Source of the DNA: Vitreimonas flagellata
GTDB lineage: Bacteria > Pseudomonadota > Alphaproteobacteria > Caulobacterales > Aquidulcibacteraceae
DNA: 64,000 nt
NCBI RefSeq assembly: GCF_004634425.1
Contig: NZ_SBJL01000005.1
Span: 186,001-250,000 of the forward strand
Direction: 5' to 3'
Shown here one piece after another: positions 27,437 through 35,800 of the stretch. The translations under genes were made by a program, and so were the position numbers. The notes beneath the pieces were generated by a model. It ran no database searches, was not told where the DNA came from, and worked only from the letters and a program-made list of their open reading frames with translations. Numbering within the stretch: position 1 is the stretch's first letter; each line of letters starts with the position of its first letter.

Positions 27437-28624
27437 ATGCTCCGCCGTCTTGCGCTCGTTTGCGCCACTCTTGCTCTCGCCGCGTGCGCCACGACGGAGC
27501 GCGGACCGGGGCCAGGTCCGCACCCTGAACCTGAAGCGGAGTTCGCACTGCAGCCGGCGGACTTCTCCGACATCCCCGATTGGACCAGCGCCGATCTCGC
27601 GCCCGCGCTCACGGCATTCCGACGCGCGTGCGATGGCCGTCGCGCGCGTGCGCTGGATGCGAGCTTGCCAGGTGGCGGTCGTTATGGCGGCACGGTTGCG
27701 GATTGGGCGCCAGCATGCGCTGCGGCGCAGAGCGTTGCGGCTTGCGGTGAGCGCGCCTTCTTCGAAGCGAACTTCCGTCCGTTCTATGTGCGTGGCCCAG
27801 GCGAAGCGCGGCTCACGGCGTATTACGAACCGATCATCGAAGCGCGCCGCTTTCCTGACGCGCAATTCTCCGCGCCGCTGCTGCGCAAACCCGGTGATAT
27901 GATCAGCGTCAACCTCGCGGCGTTCGCGGAAGCTTACGACAACGAAGCGCTGCGCGGCGCGCCGCGCGCGCTGACGGGCGTGATCGTCGGCAACGAGGTG
28001 CGCCCGTATCCGCGGCGCGATCAGATCAATCCAAATTCCGATCAGGCGTTCGCCTACGCGCATCCTGTCGATGTCTACAATCTGCAGATCCAAGGCTCCG
28101 GCCGCATCGCCTTTCCGGACGGTACCCAATCGCGCGCCGCGTATGCGGCGCAGAACGGCTATCGCTGGCGCTCCGCGCTCGGCGCATTGCGTGACAGCGG
28201 CGAGCTGCAAGGCGGCGCGACATGGGCGAATTTCAAGGCCTGGAGCGAGCAGCGCGGGCATGAGGCAACGCGCCAGGCGCTGAACGCTGATCCGTCTTAT
28301 GTGTTTTTCCAAGAGGAAGCGATCAGTGATCCAAACGCCGGTCCGAACGGCGCCTCGGGCGTGCCGCTGACAGCGCTTGGCTCCATCGCGGTCGATCCGG
28401 CGTATCACCCTTACGGCGCGGTTGTGTTCGTGGACGGCCAATATGACGGCCAGCCCTTCCGCCGTTTGCTTGTCGCCCAGGATACGGGCGGCGCCATTCG
28501 GCGAGGGCCATTGCGCGGCGATGTGTTCTTCGGCTCCGGTCCTGAGGCTGGCCAAGGCGCCGAACGCATGAATGCGCCCGCGCGTTGGTGGACGTTGCTG
28601 CCGCGCAATGCGCCGGTGGCGTGA
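27437..28624 (+). CDS. mltA: Membrane-bound lytic murein transglycosylase A
   Basis: This 395-residue lipoprotein cleaves the glycan strands of peptidoglycan, forming 1,6-anhydro ends. The N-terminus is a lipoprotein signal (LALVCATLALAACATT, lipobox LAAC). The MltA domain is visible as RLTAYYEPIIEARR and VYNLQIQGSGRIAF. The C-terminal 3D domain has the catalytic Asp in LLVAQDTGGAIRRG, followed by VFFGSGPEAGQGAERMN. The start at 27437 follows GGGAG; the upstream open frame lacks support. A short peptidase gene follows on the same strand. Confidence 0.92.
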   Translation: MLRRLALVCATLALAACATTERGPGPGPHPEPEAEFALQPADFSDIPDWTSADLAPALTAFRRACDGRRARALDASLPGGGRYGGTVADWAPACAAAQSVAACGERAFFEANFRPFYVRGPGEARLTAYYEPIIEARRFPDAQFSAPLLRKPGDMISVNLAAFAEAYDNEALRGAPRALTGVIVGNEVRPYPRRDQINPNSDQAFAYAHPVDVYNLQIQGSGRIAFPDGTQSRAAYAAQNGYRWRSALGALRDSGELQGGATWANFKAWSEQRGHEATRQALNADPSYVFFQEEAISDPNAGPNGASGVPLTALGSIAVDPAYHPYGAVVFVDGQYDGQPFRRLLVAQDTGGAIRRGPLRGDVFFGSGPEAGQGAERMNAPARWWTLLPRNAPVA

Positions 28625-28693
28625 GCGTTCAGGTGTCGTTCATGGTCGCGGGGCAAACTGGACGCGGGGGCGTCTGAGCTTTTGGGTTCGAAG

Positions 28694-29362
28694 ATGCTGC
28701 GGAATTTTGCATTGGGCGTGCTGGGCGCGTCGGCGCTTGCCGGCTGCGCGGTCACCAATACGCCGTACCCGCGTGTGGGCGACGTCTATGGCGCTGCGCC
28801 AACGCCAGCTGGCCCGAATATCTACACCAACGCGCCACGTGCGCCGCTGCACAGCGAATTGTTCGCGTGCGGAAATTGGGGTTCGAACATCGGTGAGATC
28901 GGCTCGCGAGGCGAGACGACGCTCTATACGCCATACATTTACACGCCGGCCGGCGCACTGCTGCGCAATCCGACTGAAGTGGCGTGTCTCTCTTCCGGTT
29001 TTGGCTGGCGCGGCACGGCGTCGGGCGGCGGGCGTTTGCACAATGGCCTTGATCTCGCCAATCGCGAAGGCGGCTTCATCTATGCCGCGGGCGAGGGGCG
29101 CATCACCGAGGCCGGTCCGCGCGGCGGTTATGGCAATGTCGTTGAGATCGATCACGGTCGCAACGTGCGCACGCTCTATGCGCATTTGGACGACATCAAT
29201 CCGAGCTTGCGGCGTGGCGCGCACGTCGAGGCCGGCGAACCGATCGGCCGCATGGGTATGACCGGCAACGCCACCGGCGTGCACTTGCACTACGAGGTCA
29301 GCGTCGACGGCCTCCTAGTCGATCCGCTACAATATGGCCGCGAAGCGCCGGCGATTTTCTAA
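28694..29362 (+). CDS. M23 family peptidase (LytM domain), lipoprotein
   Basis: This 222-residue protein has a lipoprotein signal with lipobox LAGC. The C-terminal LytM domain shows HNGLDLANREGG (zinc His and Asp), ITEAGPRGGYGNVVEIDHG, TLYAHLDD and HLHYEVSVDG, so the catalytic residues look complete. Such enzymes cut peptide cross-links in peptidoglycan or activate amidases. It lies 69 bp after mltA and may act with it in wall turnover. ATG 28694 is preferred over a TTG four codons earlier. The stop overlaps the convergent kinase gene by 4 bases. Confidence 0.88.
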   Translation: MLRNFALGVLGASALAGCAVTNTPYPRVGDVYGAAPTPAGPNIYTNAPRAPLHSELFACGNWGSNIGEIGSRGETTLYTPYIYTPAGALLRNPTEVACLSSGFGWRGTASGGGRLHNGLDLANREGGFIYAAGEGRITEAGPRGGYGNVVEIDHGRNVRTLYAHLDDINPSLRRGAHVEAGEPIGRMGMTGNATGVHLHYEVSVDGLLVDPLQYGREAPAIF

Positions 29363-30750
29363 GCGGCGCCGGCGTCCAGCGTGAGCACGAAGGTCGAGCC
29401 TTTGCCGAGTTCGCTGGCGCAGGTCACATCGCCGCCCATCAGCCGCGCCAGACGCTGCACGAGCGTGAGACCCAGCCCTGCGCCTTCATAGGACCGATCC
29501 GCATCGGCTTGCACCTGCGTGAACGGGTCGAAGATGCGTGTTTGCTGTTCGGGCGAGATGCCGATGCCGGTGTCTGTCACTTCAAACACCAAGCGCGCGC
29601 GTCCGCCGACCTGCTCACGCGTCGCGAGCACGCGGATATAGCCGTTTTTCGTGAACTTCGCGGCATTGGAGATGAGCTGCATCAGGCATTGATGCAGGCG
29701 CACATGATCGATCTCGGCCTCGCCTAAAGGCCCAGTTTGTTCGATCGAGAGTTGATTGGCGTTAATCTCGGCCAACGGCGCGGCGGCCGCGCGCAAATTG
29801 GCGAGCACAGCTGCCACATCGAAGCGGTCGCGCTCGAGTACGGTGGCGCCAGTTTCCAGTTTTGAGAGATCGAGGATGACGTCGATCACCGACAACAATT
29901 GCCGCGCTGAGCCGTGAATCTTGCGCGCGTCTTCGGCGACGTCCGCCTGTGCGCTCGCCATCTCTTCTTCGATCAACTCGGCATAGCCGATCACCGCGTT
30001 GAGCGGCGTGCGGAGCTCGTGGCTCATCGTCGCCAAGAATTGCGACTTTGCGGCATTGGCTTGCTCGGCGGCGACGCGCGCGGCGAAATTCTTCGCTAGT
30101 AGGCTGAGCAAGATGCGGCGATCGTGGCCGAACAAGCCTGCCGCCATCAGCAGGCACAGCATCGCCATCACGCTGAAAATCGCCGTCGAGGTGAAGCCAT
30201 GCGTGACGAAGGGCGTTACGACTGCGCACGCCAGGATGGGCAGAACGCTGGAGAGCAGCAGACCGCGCTCGCTGGAGAAATAGACGAACGCGTGATTGGC
30301 CGCGCCGCACACCCAAGCGGTCGCAAGCACCATCCCCAGCGGATCGCCGGTCATCCAGGCGGCGGCGGGAAAAATCATGTAGGCGATGGCGCCCACCCAA
30401 TGGATCGCCGTGAGCGCGGTGAACCCGTTCTTCTGCGAGCGGGCCGCGATCGGCGCGAACACGTGGTCCTCAAGCCAGATGCGGATCACGAATTCCCACG
30501 CCAGCATCAAGCCGCACCAGAGTACGGCGATCGGCGGCGAAAGGACGGTGCTGGCGCCCACCGCCATGATGACTGCAAAGATCGCGCGCGGCCAAGTGCC
30601 TTTGCGGATCGCGCTCGCCACGTCGATCACTGACAACGACCCGCCCACCGCGCTGGCGCGGAACGAATTCATCGCCGGATCGGAATCGTAAAGTGTGGGA
30701 TGCGCGCCGAAAGGCGGGATGGGCGCAAGCTTAGCGGTAGCACTCGTCAT
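29359..30750 (-). CDS. Membrane sensor histidine kinase, orphan
   Basis: This is a 463-residue kinase. The N-terminal half has about six membrane helices (residues about 50-215) and no obvious extracellular domain. It continues with a HisKA domain (SQFLATMSHELRTPLNAVIGY, phospho-acceptor His in SHELRTP) and a HATPase domain with the N box (LISNAAKFTKNG), the G boxes (VTDTGIGISPEQ and YEGAGLGLTLVQRL) and the end GKGSTFVLTL. No receiver or response regulator is nearby, so its partner is unknown. It is transcribed towards mltA/M23. A second Met at residue 27 could also be the start. Confidence 0.88.
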   Translation of the reverse strand: MTSATAKLAPIPPFGAHPTLYDSDPAMNSFRASAVGGSLSVIDVASAIRKGTWPRAIFAVIMAVGASTVLSPPIAVLWCGLMLAWEFVIRIWLEDHVFAPIAARSQKNGFTALTAIHWVGAIAYMIFPAAAWMTGDPLGMVLATAWVCGAANHAFVYFSSERGLLLSSVLPILACAVVTPFVTHGFTSTAIFSVMAMLCLLMAAGLFGHDRRILLSLLAKNFAARVAAEQANAAKSQFLATMSHELRTPLNAVIGYAELIEEEMASAQADVAEDARKIHGSARQLLSVIDVILDLSKLETGATVLERDRFDVAAVLANLRAAAAPLAEINANQLSIEQTGPLGEAEIDHVRLHQCLMQLISNAAKFTKNGYIRVLATREQVGGRARLVFEVTDTGIGISPEQQTRIFDPFTQVQADADRSYEGAGLGLTLVQRLARLMGGDVTCASELGKGSTFVLTLDAGAA

Positions 30751-30842
30751 GGTGTCGCGACGTTCCCCAATTCGGACTGTCCCGAATCTCGTAGCGGAGC
30801 CTAGGCTTGGGACGCCAGTCTGCGGTTAACGATTTTCATCAT

Positions 30843-31832
30843 TCACTCGCCGCGTGGCGCTGGTACGTGCACACCCCCGACGGGTCGCTCGCGTAATGTC
30901 TCGCGTCGAGCGCGGAAAAGTTCGGCGGGGCGTCCGCCGGCGCTCGTATCAAACTCGCCGGTGCCCTCGACCAGGCCAGTGCGATCAAGCAGGCGACGAA
31001 AATTCTGCTTGTGCAATTCGAGGCCCGCGATCGCTTCCACAACGCGCTGCAGATTGAGCAGGGTGAAGCGTTCGGGCGCGAGTTCGAACACGACGGGGCG
31101 GTATTTGATCTTCGCGCGCAAGCGGCCGATCGCAGTGGCGAGGATGCGGCGGTGATCTGATTGCATCGGCTCGCCCAGCCCATGCGCGGCGCTGATTGCG
31201 GGCGTGGGTTTGCCGTCAAAGCGGGCGCCGTCACGGGCGGCTTCTGGCGCCAGGCCCGCTTCATAGAGCAGCTCGTAGCGATCCAGTGCGCGCTCTTCGT
31301 TCCAGATGGCGCCCTCAAGCGCGAACGCCAGTTTTGCCCGCGCACGTCGTTGGGTCTGCGTCGCGGAATCGCTCGCGCTTTGCGCCCAGTCGCGTAGCTT
31401 CGGCGCGATGATTTCATCGATCAGCGATGGACGGCCGTCGCGCCAATCTTCCCACGGAAAGAAATCGTACCAGGACCGCCAGCGCGCGCTGACGCGATCC
31501 AAAGTGGCGCGCGACGGCGTGAGCGCCAGATACGAAATCGAGATCACGCGATCGGGGCCCGCGCCCTTCATGTCGGCCAGAGGCGCTTCGCGGCCGCGAT
31601 CGCCGAACGTGTAGAGTTGCTCCACATAGCCGATGTCGAAGCCGGTTTGCTCATGCACCCACCCGCGCAGCGAAAGTTCAAGCGTGCGGTCGCCCGCCGG
31701 ATCGAACGGGCCGAATGGGAGGCCTGGCACATCTTCACCCGCTTCGCGCGTCACCAGCACGAATGGGGCATCTTCCGTCACCGCGACGATGACGGCTGAC
31801 AAGCCAATGGCGATGCGCGGCGTGTCGCTCAT
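30843..31832 (-). CDS. nadQ: NAD regulator, NadQ/NrtR-like transcription factor
   Basis: This 329-residue protein has a Nudix-fold N-terminal part and a winged-helix C-terminal part. The Nudix box is degenerate (LRGWVHEQTGFDIGY has no catalytic Glu cluster), as expected for a ligand sensor. The C-terminal part has the NrtR-type sequence DHRRILATAIGRLRAKIKY, FELAPERFTLLNLQRVVEAI and HKQNFRRLLDRTGLVEGTG. From family knowledge, NadQ of Rhizobiales represses nadABC. It overlaps the upstream phosphatase gene by 4 bases. Two operator-like sites lie before nadA, about 4 kb away. The gene symbol is inferred, not proven. Confidence 0.8.
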   Translation of the reverse strand: MSDTPRIAIGLSAVIVAVTEDAPFVLVTREAGEDVPGLPFGPFDPAGDRTLELSLRGWVHEQTGFDIGYVEQLYTFGDRGREAPLADMKGAGPDRVISISYLALTPSRATLDRVSARWRSWYDFFPWEDWRDGRPSLIDEIIAPKLRDWAQSASDSATQTQRRARAKLAFALEGAIWNEERALDRYELLYEAGLAPEAARDGARFDGKPTPAISAAHGLGEPMQSDHRRILATAIGRLRAKIKYRPVVFELAPERFTLLNLQRVVEAIAGLELHKQNFRRLLDRTGLVEGTGEFDTSAGGRPAELFRARRETLRERPVGGVHVPAPRGE

Positions 31833-32356
31833 GCGCCGAATTGCGCGGGGATCGCGAAGGGCGTGGCTTCGCCCACCTCATACCAAGGCGGACCGCGACC
31901 GATCTTGTCGATGGCGCGGCTCATGCGCCCACCGCGGCCAAGCTCGGCGTCGGCCAATGCAATGAAGCGGCGGTTTGGACTCGCCGTGGACGATGCTGCG
32001 CGCAGCGCCAGCGCGATCTCTTCTTCGTCGGCGCTGGGATTGTGCGCGCACGCGGTGATGAAGGCTGTCGCTGTCGAGCGGCTGATGCCGGCGTAGCAAT
32101 GGATGAGGATCGGAACATCGCGGCCCCATTGGCCGACGAAATCGAGGATCGTGCGCATGCGCTTGTCGCAGAGCGCGTCCTGGCCTTCGACTTCCGCTTC
32201 GATGTCATGGATTTCGAGGCAAAGGTGGCGATCGTTGCCATAGCCATTGAGCAAAGGAAATCCCGAACCCGGATCGAGCAAGCTGACGACATGAGACGGC
32301 TTGCGTTCGCGCGCGATTTCCGGCGCACGGGAGAGAGGGCAGACGATGATGGACAT
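31829..32356 (-). CDS. Tyrosine/dual-specificity phosphatase family protein
   Basis: This 175-residue protein has the cysteine-phosphatase loop HCYAGISRSTATAFI (C-x5-R). The preceding Asp-rich loop (CLEIHDIEAEVEGQDALCDK) could supply the general acid. Similar alphaproteobacterial proteins are annotated as protein tyrosine phosphatases; the substrate is unknown, and a small phosphorylated metabolite is possible. It lies between the HD hydrolase gene (9-bp gap) and nadQ (4-bp overlap) in one operon, an order I recall from rhizobial genomes. Confidence 0.82.
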   Translation of the reverse strand: MSIIVCPLSRAPEIARERKPSHVVSLLDPGSGFPLLNGYGNDRHLCLEIHDIEAEVEGQDALCDKRMRTILDFVGQWGRDVPILIHCYAGISRSTATAFITACAHNPSADEEEIALALRAASSTASPNRRFIALADAELGRGGRMSRAIDKIGRGPPWYEVGEATPFAIPAQFGA

Positions 32357-32365
32357 GGCCGTCTT

Positions 32366-32986
32366 CTACGCCGGATCGAGGAGCGAGCGAAAGCGCTTTA
32401 GGAAGGCTTCTTGCACTTGCCCTGTCGGCAATGGCGTCAATTTCAACCGGATATTGCGCGGCGGCGCGCCAAAGAAGCGCTTGGCCTCCACCTCGGTGAA
32501 GCCCGCGAGTTGGATCGCCTCGAAATAGGCGCAGATAATGTCGGCACGTTTGATCACGCCCTTGACGGTTGCCGAAGGATGCGCCGGTAGGCCAAAACGC
32601 AGATGGATCGCCGCTTCGAGTTTCGCTTCGAAGGCTTTGTAATCGATGCCGAGTGCGGCTTTGAATGGGCTGATCATGTCGCCGATCACGTATTCGGGCG
32701 CATCGTGGAGAAGCGCCATCAAACGCTTCTGCTTGTCCCATTCGGGCGCAAGCTTGCGGCAGATGTCTTCGACGATGAGTGAATGCTGCGCAACCGAGAA
32801 CGCATGCGCGCCGATCGTTTGCCCATTCCAGCGCGCCACGCGCGCAAGCCCATGCGCGATGTCCTCGATCTCGACATCGAGCGGCGAGGGGTCGAGCAGA
32901 TCGAGCCGCCGGCCCGATAGCATACGCTGCCACGCACGCGGCGCGTCAGCGACTTTGGAAGCGGCAATCTTTGGCGCGCGGGCCAT
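32366..32986 (-). CDS. HD-domain hydrolase (YfbR-like)
   Basis: This 206-residue metal-dependent phosphohydrolase has HD-domain ligands in HAFSVAQHSLIVEDI, LMALLHDAPEYVIGD and KRADIICAYFEA. YfbR of E. coli is a 5'-nucleotidase on deoxynucleotides, and this protein resembles that group. It is the first gene of the HD - phosphatase - nadQ operon, so a link to nucleotide or NAD turnover is a reasonable inference but is not demonstrated. I saw no NadQ-like inverted repeat in its upstream region (32987-33066). Confidence 0.83.
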   Translation of the reverse strand: MARAPKIAASKVADAPRAWQRMLSGRRLDLLDPSPLDVEIEDIAHGLARVARWNGQTIGAHAFSVAQHSLIVEDICRKLAPEWDKQKRLMALLHDAPEYVIGDMISPFKAALGIDYKAFEAKLEAAIHLRFGLPAHPSATVKGVIKRADIICAYFEAIQLAGFTEVEAKRFFGAPPRNIRLKLTPLPTGQVQEAFLKRFRSLLDPA

Positions 32987-33066
32987 GGAACCTCTTATCT
33001 TTGCGCGGGCTCAATGTAAGATGTGTCAGGGGCGGACATAAGCGACTTCGCACTTAGGAGCATCCG

Positions 33067-33453
33067 ATGTCTGGTCCAACATCAGGTCTGACCCGAATAA
33101 TTCTCCGTCTGGGGCGAAACCCAGACGCCGGCTACCCTGATGGGGACGATGAATACGGCTACGTGATCCACGCGCCACTCGATAGCAACGGCAAGCTCAG
33201 TGCCGCACTCTGGCGCGACAAAAAGGATCAATGTGCGGTCCGGCGTTTTCATCCCAATGAGACGCCGGCCGACGGCTGGCTGCGCCATCGCGGCGACAAT
33301 TGGTATTTCTGGTATGACGAGGCCGACGAAGGCCCCGAAGAGCCGCTCTTCAAACTCGGCGCCCACGAATTGCGCCCCGGCGAATACGTCACCGTCCGCG
33401 AAGGTGACGGCGACGTGCTGACCTTCCGCGTGGCCGAGGCGGTGCGCGTCTAG
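33067..33453 (+). CDS. Conserved-looking hypothetical protein
   Basis: This 128-residue soluble acidic protein is rich in Trp, Asp and Glu (for example DGWLRHRGDNWYFWYDEADEGPEEP). It lacks a signal peptide and membrane segments. The C-terminal part (LRPGEYVTVREGDGDVLTFRV) looks like a small beta-barrel. I do not recognise a family. AGGAG lies 6 bases before the ATG at 33067, supporting the start. It is divergent from the HD-domain gene and lies 54 bp before an MFS gene. Confidence 0.75.
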   Translation: MSGPTSGLTRIILRLGRNPDAGYPDGDDEYGYVIHAPLDSNGKLSAALWRDKKDQCAVRRFHPNETPADGWLRHRGDNWYFWYDEADEGPEEPLFKLGAHELRPGEYVTVREGDGDVLTFRVAEAVRV

Positions 33454-33507
33454 ACGTTCCTCCCAATCGCTCTAAGCTTTCTCTCAACGACAAGGGGAGG
33501 AAGCCGA

Positions 33508-34857
33508 TTGTCTGACGCCGCCGCTGCGGCTGCGCCGCAGGTGCGCGCCGTTTCGCCAGGCTATCGCTCTTATGCGATGGGCCTGTTGCTCGTCATCTAT
33601 GTGATGAATTTCGTCGATCGGCAGGTCGTCAATATCCTGGCCGAGCCGATCAAGCGTGAACTCGGTTTGCTCGATTGGCAATTGGGAGCGATGAGCGGTT
33701 TGGCGTTTGCGCTGTTCTACACCGTGCTCGGTCTGCCGATCGCGCGCTTGGCCGAGCGAGGCAACCGCCCTTACATCATTGGCGCGGCGTTGGCTGTGTG
33801 GTCGGGCTTCACGGCGCTCTGCGGCCTTGCACAGAATTTCACCCAGCTCTTGCTCGCGCGTATCGGCGTCGGGGTCGGTGAGGCGGGATGTACGCCGCCC
33901 GCGCATTCGCTGATCACCGATTATGTGCCCAAGGAGAAGCGCGCCTCCGCGCTTGCTTTTTATTCAATGGGCACGCCGCTCGGCAGTCTGGTCGGCATGG
34001 GGCTAGGCGGCATTATCGCGGACGCCTATGGCTGGCGGATGGCGTTCATCGTCTGCGGCATACCGGGCATTGTGCTGGCGATCATTGCAGCGCTCACGCT
34101 TGTCGAGCCGCGCATTCGCCAAACGGCCGCAGACATCAAAGAGCGCGCGCAAGCGATGCGCGATGCAAAGCCATTCAAGGCTGCACTCGCGACGCTGAGA
34201 CGCAAACGCACATTCTGGCTCGTGTCGTTCGCGGCCGCGATCAAAGCCTTCATCGGCTATGGCCAAGCCCCGTTCGCGGCCTCGTTCTTTTATCGCAACC
34301 ATACCGAGGAGATCGCATCGCTTGCCGCGATGTTCGGCCTGCAATCCGGTGGATTTCTCGGGCTTGCGCTGGGCTTGATGGGCGGGATCGGCGGGGCCAT
34401 CGGCGCGTTTCTCGGCGGCATGATCGCCGACAAATACGGCGCGCGCGATTATCGCGCCTATGTGAGCGTGCCCGCGATCGCGTCGCTCGCTGTGATCCCG
34501 ATTTATGTGCTGGCCATCCTCTCGCCGTTTGCGACGTTCGCGCTGGGATCGCTACTCATCGGCTCCATTCTGGGAACGCTCTGGTACGGGCCCGTCTATG
34601 CCACGGCGCAAACCATCGTGCCGCCGCACATGCGCGCCACGGCCTCCGCGGTTCTGCTCTTCATCATCAATCTGATCGGCCTGGGCCTCGGCCCGCTCGC
34701 TGTGGGCGCCTTGTCCGATATGTTCGCCATCACTTTCGGCATGGGTGAAGCCGAGGGCGTGCGCTGGGCGCTGCTCGTCTCCGCCTTCGCCGGCCTGGGC
34801 GCCGCGCTCCTCTTCTGGATGGCTCGCAGCACGATCCGCGACGAGATGGAGGGTTAG
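33508..34857 (+). CDS. MFS transporter (Spinster-like)
   Basis: This 449-residue protein has twelve membrane helices. Family segments are VIYVMNFVDRQVVNILAEPIKRELG in helix 1, GLPIARLAERGNRPYIIG between helices 2 and 3, and VGEAGCTPPAHSLITDYVP. Spinster-type MFS proteins move lipids, sugars or small organic acids; the substrate is unknown. The start is TTG at 33508, preceded by GGGGAGGAAGCC, a strong ribosome binding site. The stop overlaps the convergent LytTR gene. Confidence 0.88.
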   Translation: MSDAAAAAAPQVRAVSPGYRSYAMGLLLVIYVMNFVDRQVVNILAEPIKRELGLLDWQLGAMSGLAFALFYTVLGLPIARLAERGNRPYIIGAALAVWSGFTALCGLAQNFTQLLLARIGVGVGEAGCTPPAHSLITDYVPKEKRASALAFYSMGTPLGSLVGMGLGGIIADAYGWRMAFIVCGIPGIVLAIIAALTLVEPRIRQTAADIKERAQAMRDAKPFKAALATLRRKRTFWLVSFAAAIKAFIGYGQAPFAASFFYRNHTEEIASLAAMFGLQSGGFLGLALGLMGGIGGAIGAFLGGMIADKYGARDYRAYVSVPAIASLAVIPIYVLAILSPFATFALGSLLIGSILGTLWYGPVYATAQTIVPPHMRATASAVLLFIINLIGLGLGPLAVGALSDMFAITFGMGEAEGVRWALLVSAFAGLGAALLFWMARSTIRDEMEG

Positions 34858-35696
34858 GGCGCCACCGCCGCGCTGCCTTCGAGCGCATCGCGATAGCGGC
34901 GGCTGCCGGCGATGGTGCGCCCATCGTTCAAAGTGATCTCCACGTCGCCCGAGGCCGTCGGTTTGATCGCTATGATGTTGGTGCGGTTCACCAGTCGCGA
35001 GCGATGGACGCGCACGAAACCGCGCGCGGTGAGTCGCGCTTCCCATGCGACCAGGGTGGCGCGCACCAGATGCGTGCGCACTGCGGTGTGGAATTCGACG
35101 TAATTGCCGGCTGCTTCCACCAGGAGGATATCCACAGGGGACAGGAACACCGCCGTCGCGCCGTCGCGGATTTCGATGCGGTCGTCGCCGGCGGGCGGCG
35201 CGGGAAGCGGCTTGCGCGCGGCGATGTAGTCGAAAATCCAGTACGTGGCGGCGATGACGGCGTAGGTCAGCACGTCCTTGCGCCATTCATAGAGCAGCAC
35301 CGCGCCGACACCTTCGTCGAAGAAGCCGTAATGCGCGCCGGCCAGCCAATAGACCGACTCCCGCAGCACGAAGATGCCGACCAAGTGGGCGATCGCGAAG
35401 GGGACGGTCAGCCCGAAATGTATGAGGCCTGGTCGGGTGAGATTGTCCTGCGTCGGCGGCCAGCGCCGGACGGCCATCCCAATCAAGGGCGCCATCGCCA
35501 CGATCACGAGGGCGCTGGTGACTTCCCAGAGCAGGGGCTCCCACCAATAGAAGTCGAACCCGGCGCGCCGCATCTCCAGAAAGTCGGAGGAAGCGTTCAC
35601 CGCCACCACGACGAGCGACACAAGGGCGATAAACGCCCACGGTCGCCACTCAAACCGGGCCCAACCGCTCGTCCCGCTTGTCCCGCCGCTCGTCAC
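34854..35696 (-). CDS. Membrane-anchored LytTR-type transcription regulator
   Basis: This 280-residue protein has four membrane helices followed by a LytTR DNA-binding domain (DILLVEAAGNYVEFHTAVRTHLVRATL, then GFVRVHRSRLVNRTNI and the terminal strand region). Membrane-bound LytTR regulators sense a signal directly, without a kinase. The frame is open to an ATG at 35792, only 8 bases from the divergent acyltransferase start. I prefer GTG at 35694-35696, which has GGAGA 7 bases upstream and leaves a 104-bp shared promoter region. The segment between the two starts is a low-complexity Ser/Gly/Thr run. Confidence 0.8.
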   Translation of the reverse strand: MTSGGTSGTSGWARFEWRPWAFIALVSLVVVAVNASSDFLEMRRAGFDFYWWEPLLWEVTSALVIVAMAPLIGMAVRRWPPTQDNLTRPGLIHFGLTVPFAIAHLVGIFVLRESVYWLAGAHYGFFDEGVGAVLLYEWRKDVLTYAVIAATYWIFDYIAARKPLPAPPAGDDRIEIRDGATAVFLSPVDILLVEAAGNYVEFHTAVRTHLVRATLVAWEARLTARGFVRVHRSRLVNRTNIIAIKPTASGDVEITLNDGRTIAGSRRYRDALEGSAAVAP

Positions 35697-35800
35697 CGAG
35701 GCTTCTCCGCTCGTCCCCGCATGCCGCCGGGCGCGGCGCCAAACTAGCCGGCGCGCAGCCGCCGCGAAAGAAGCGGGGGCTTTTGGAGACATCCCCGCCC

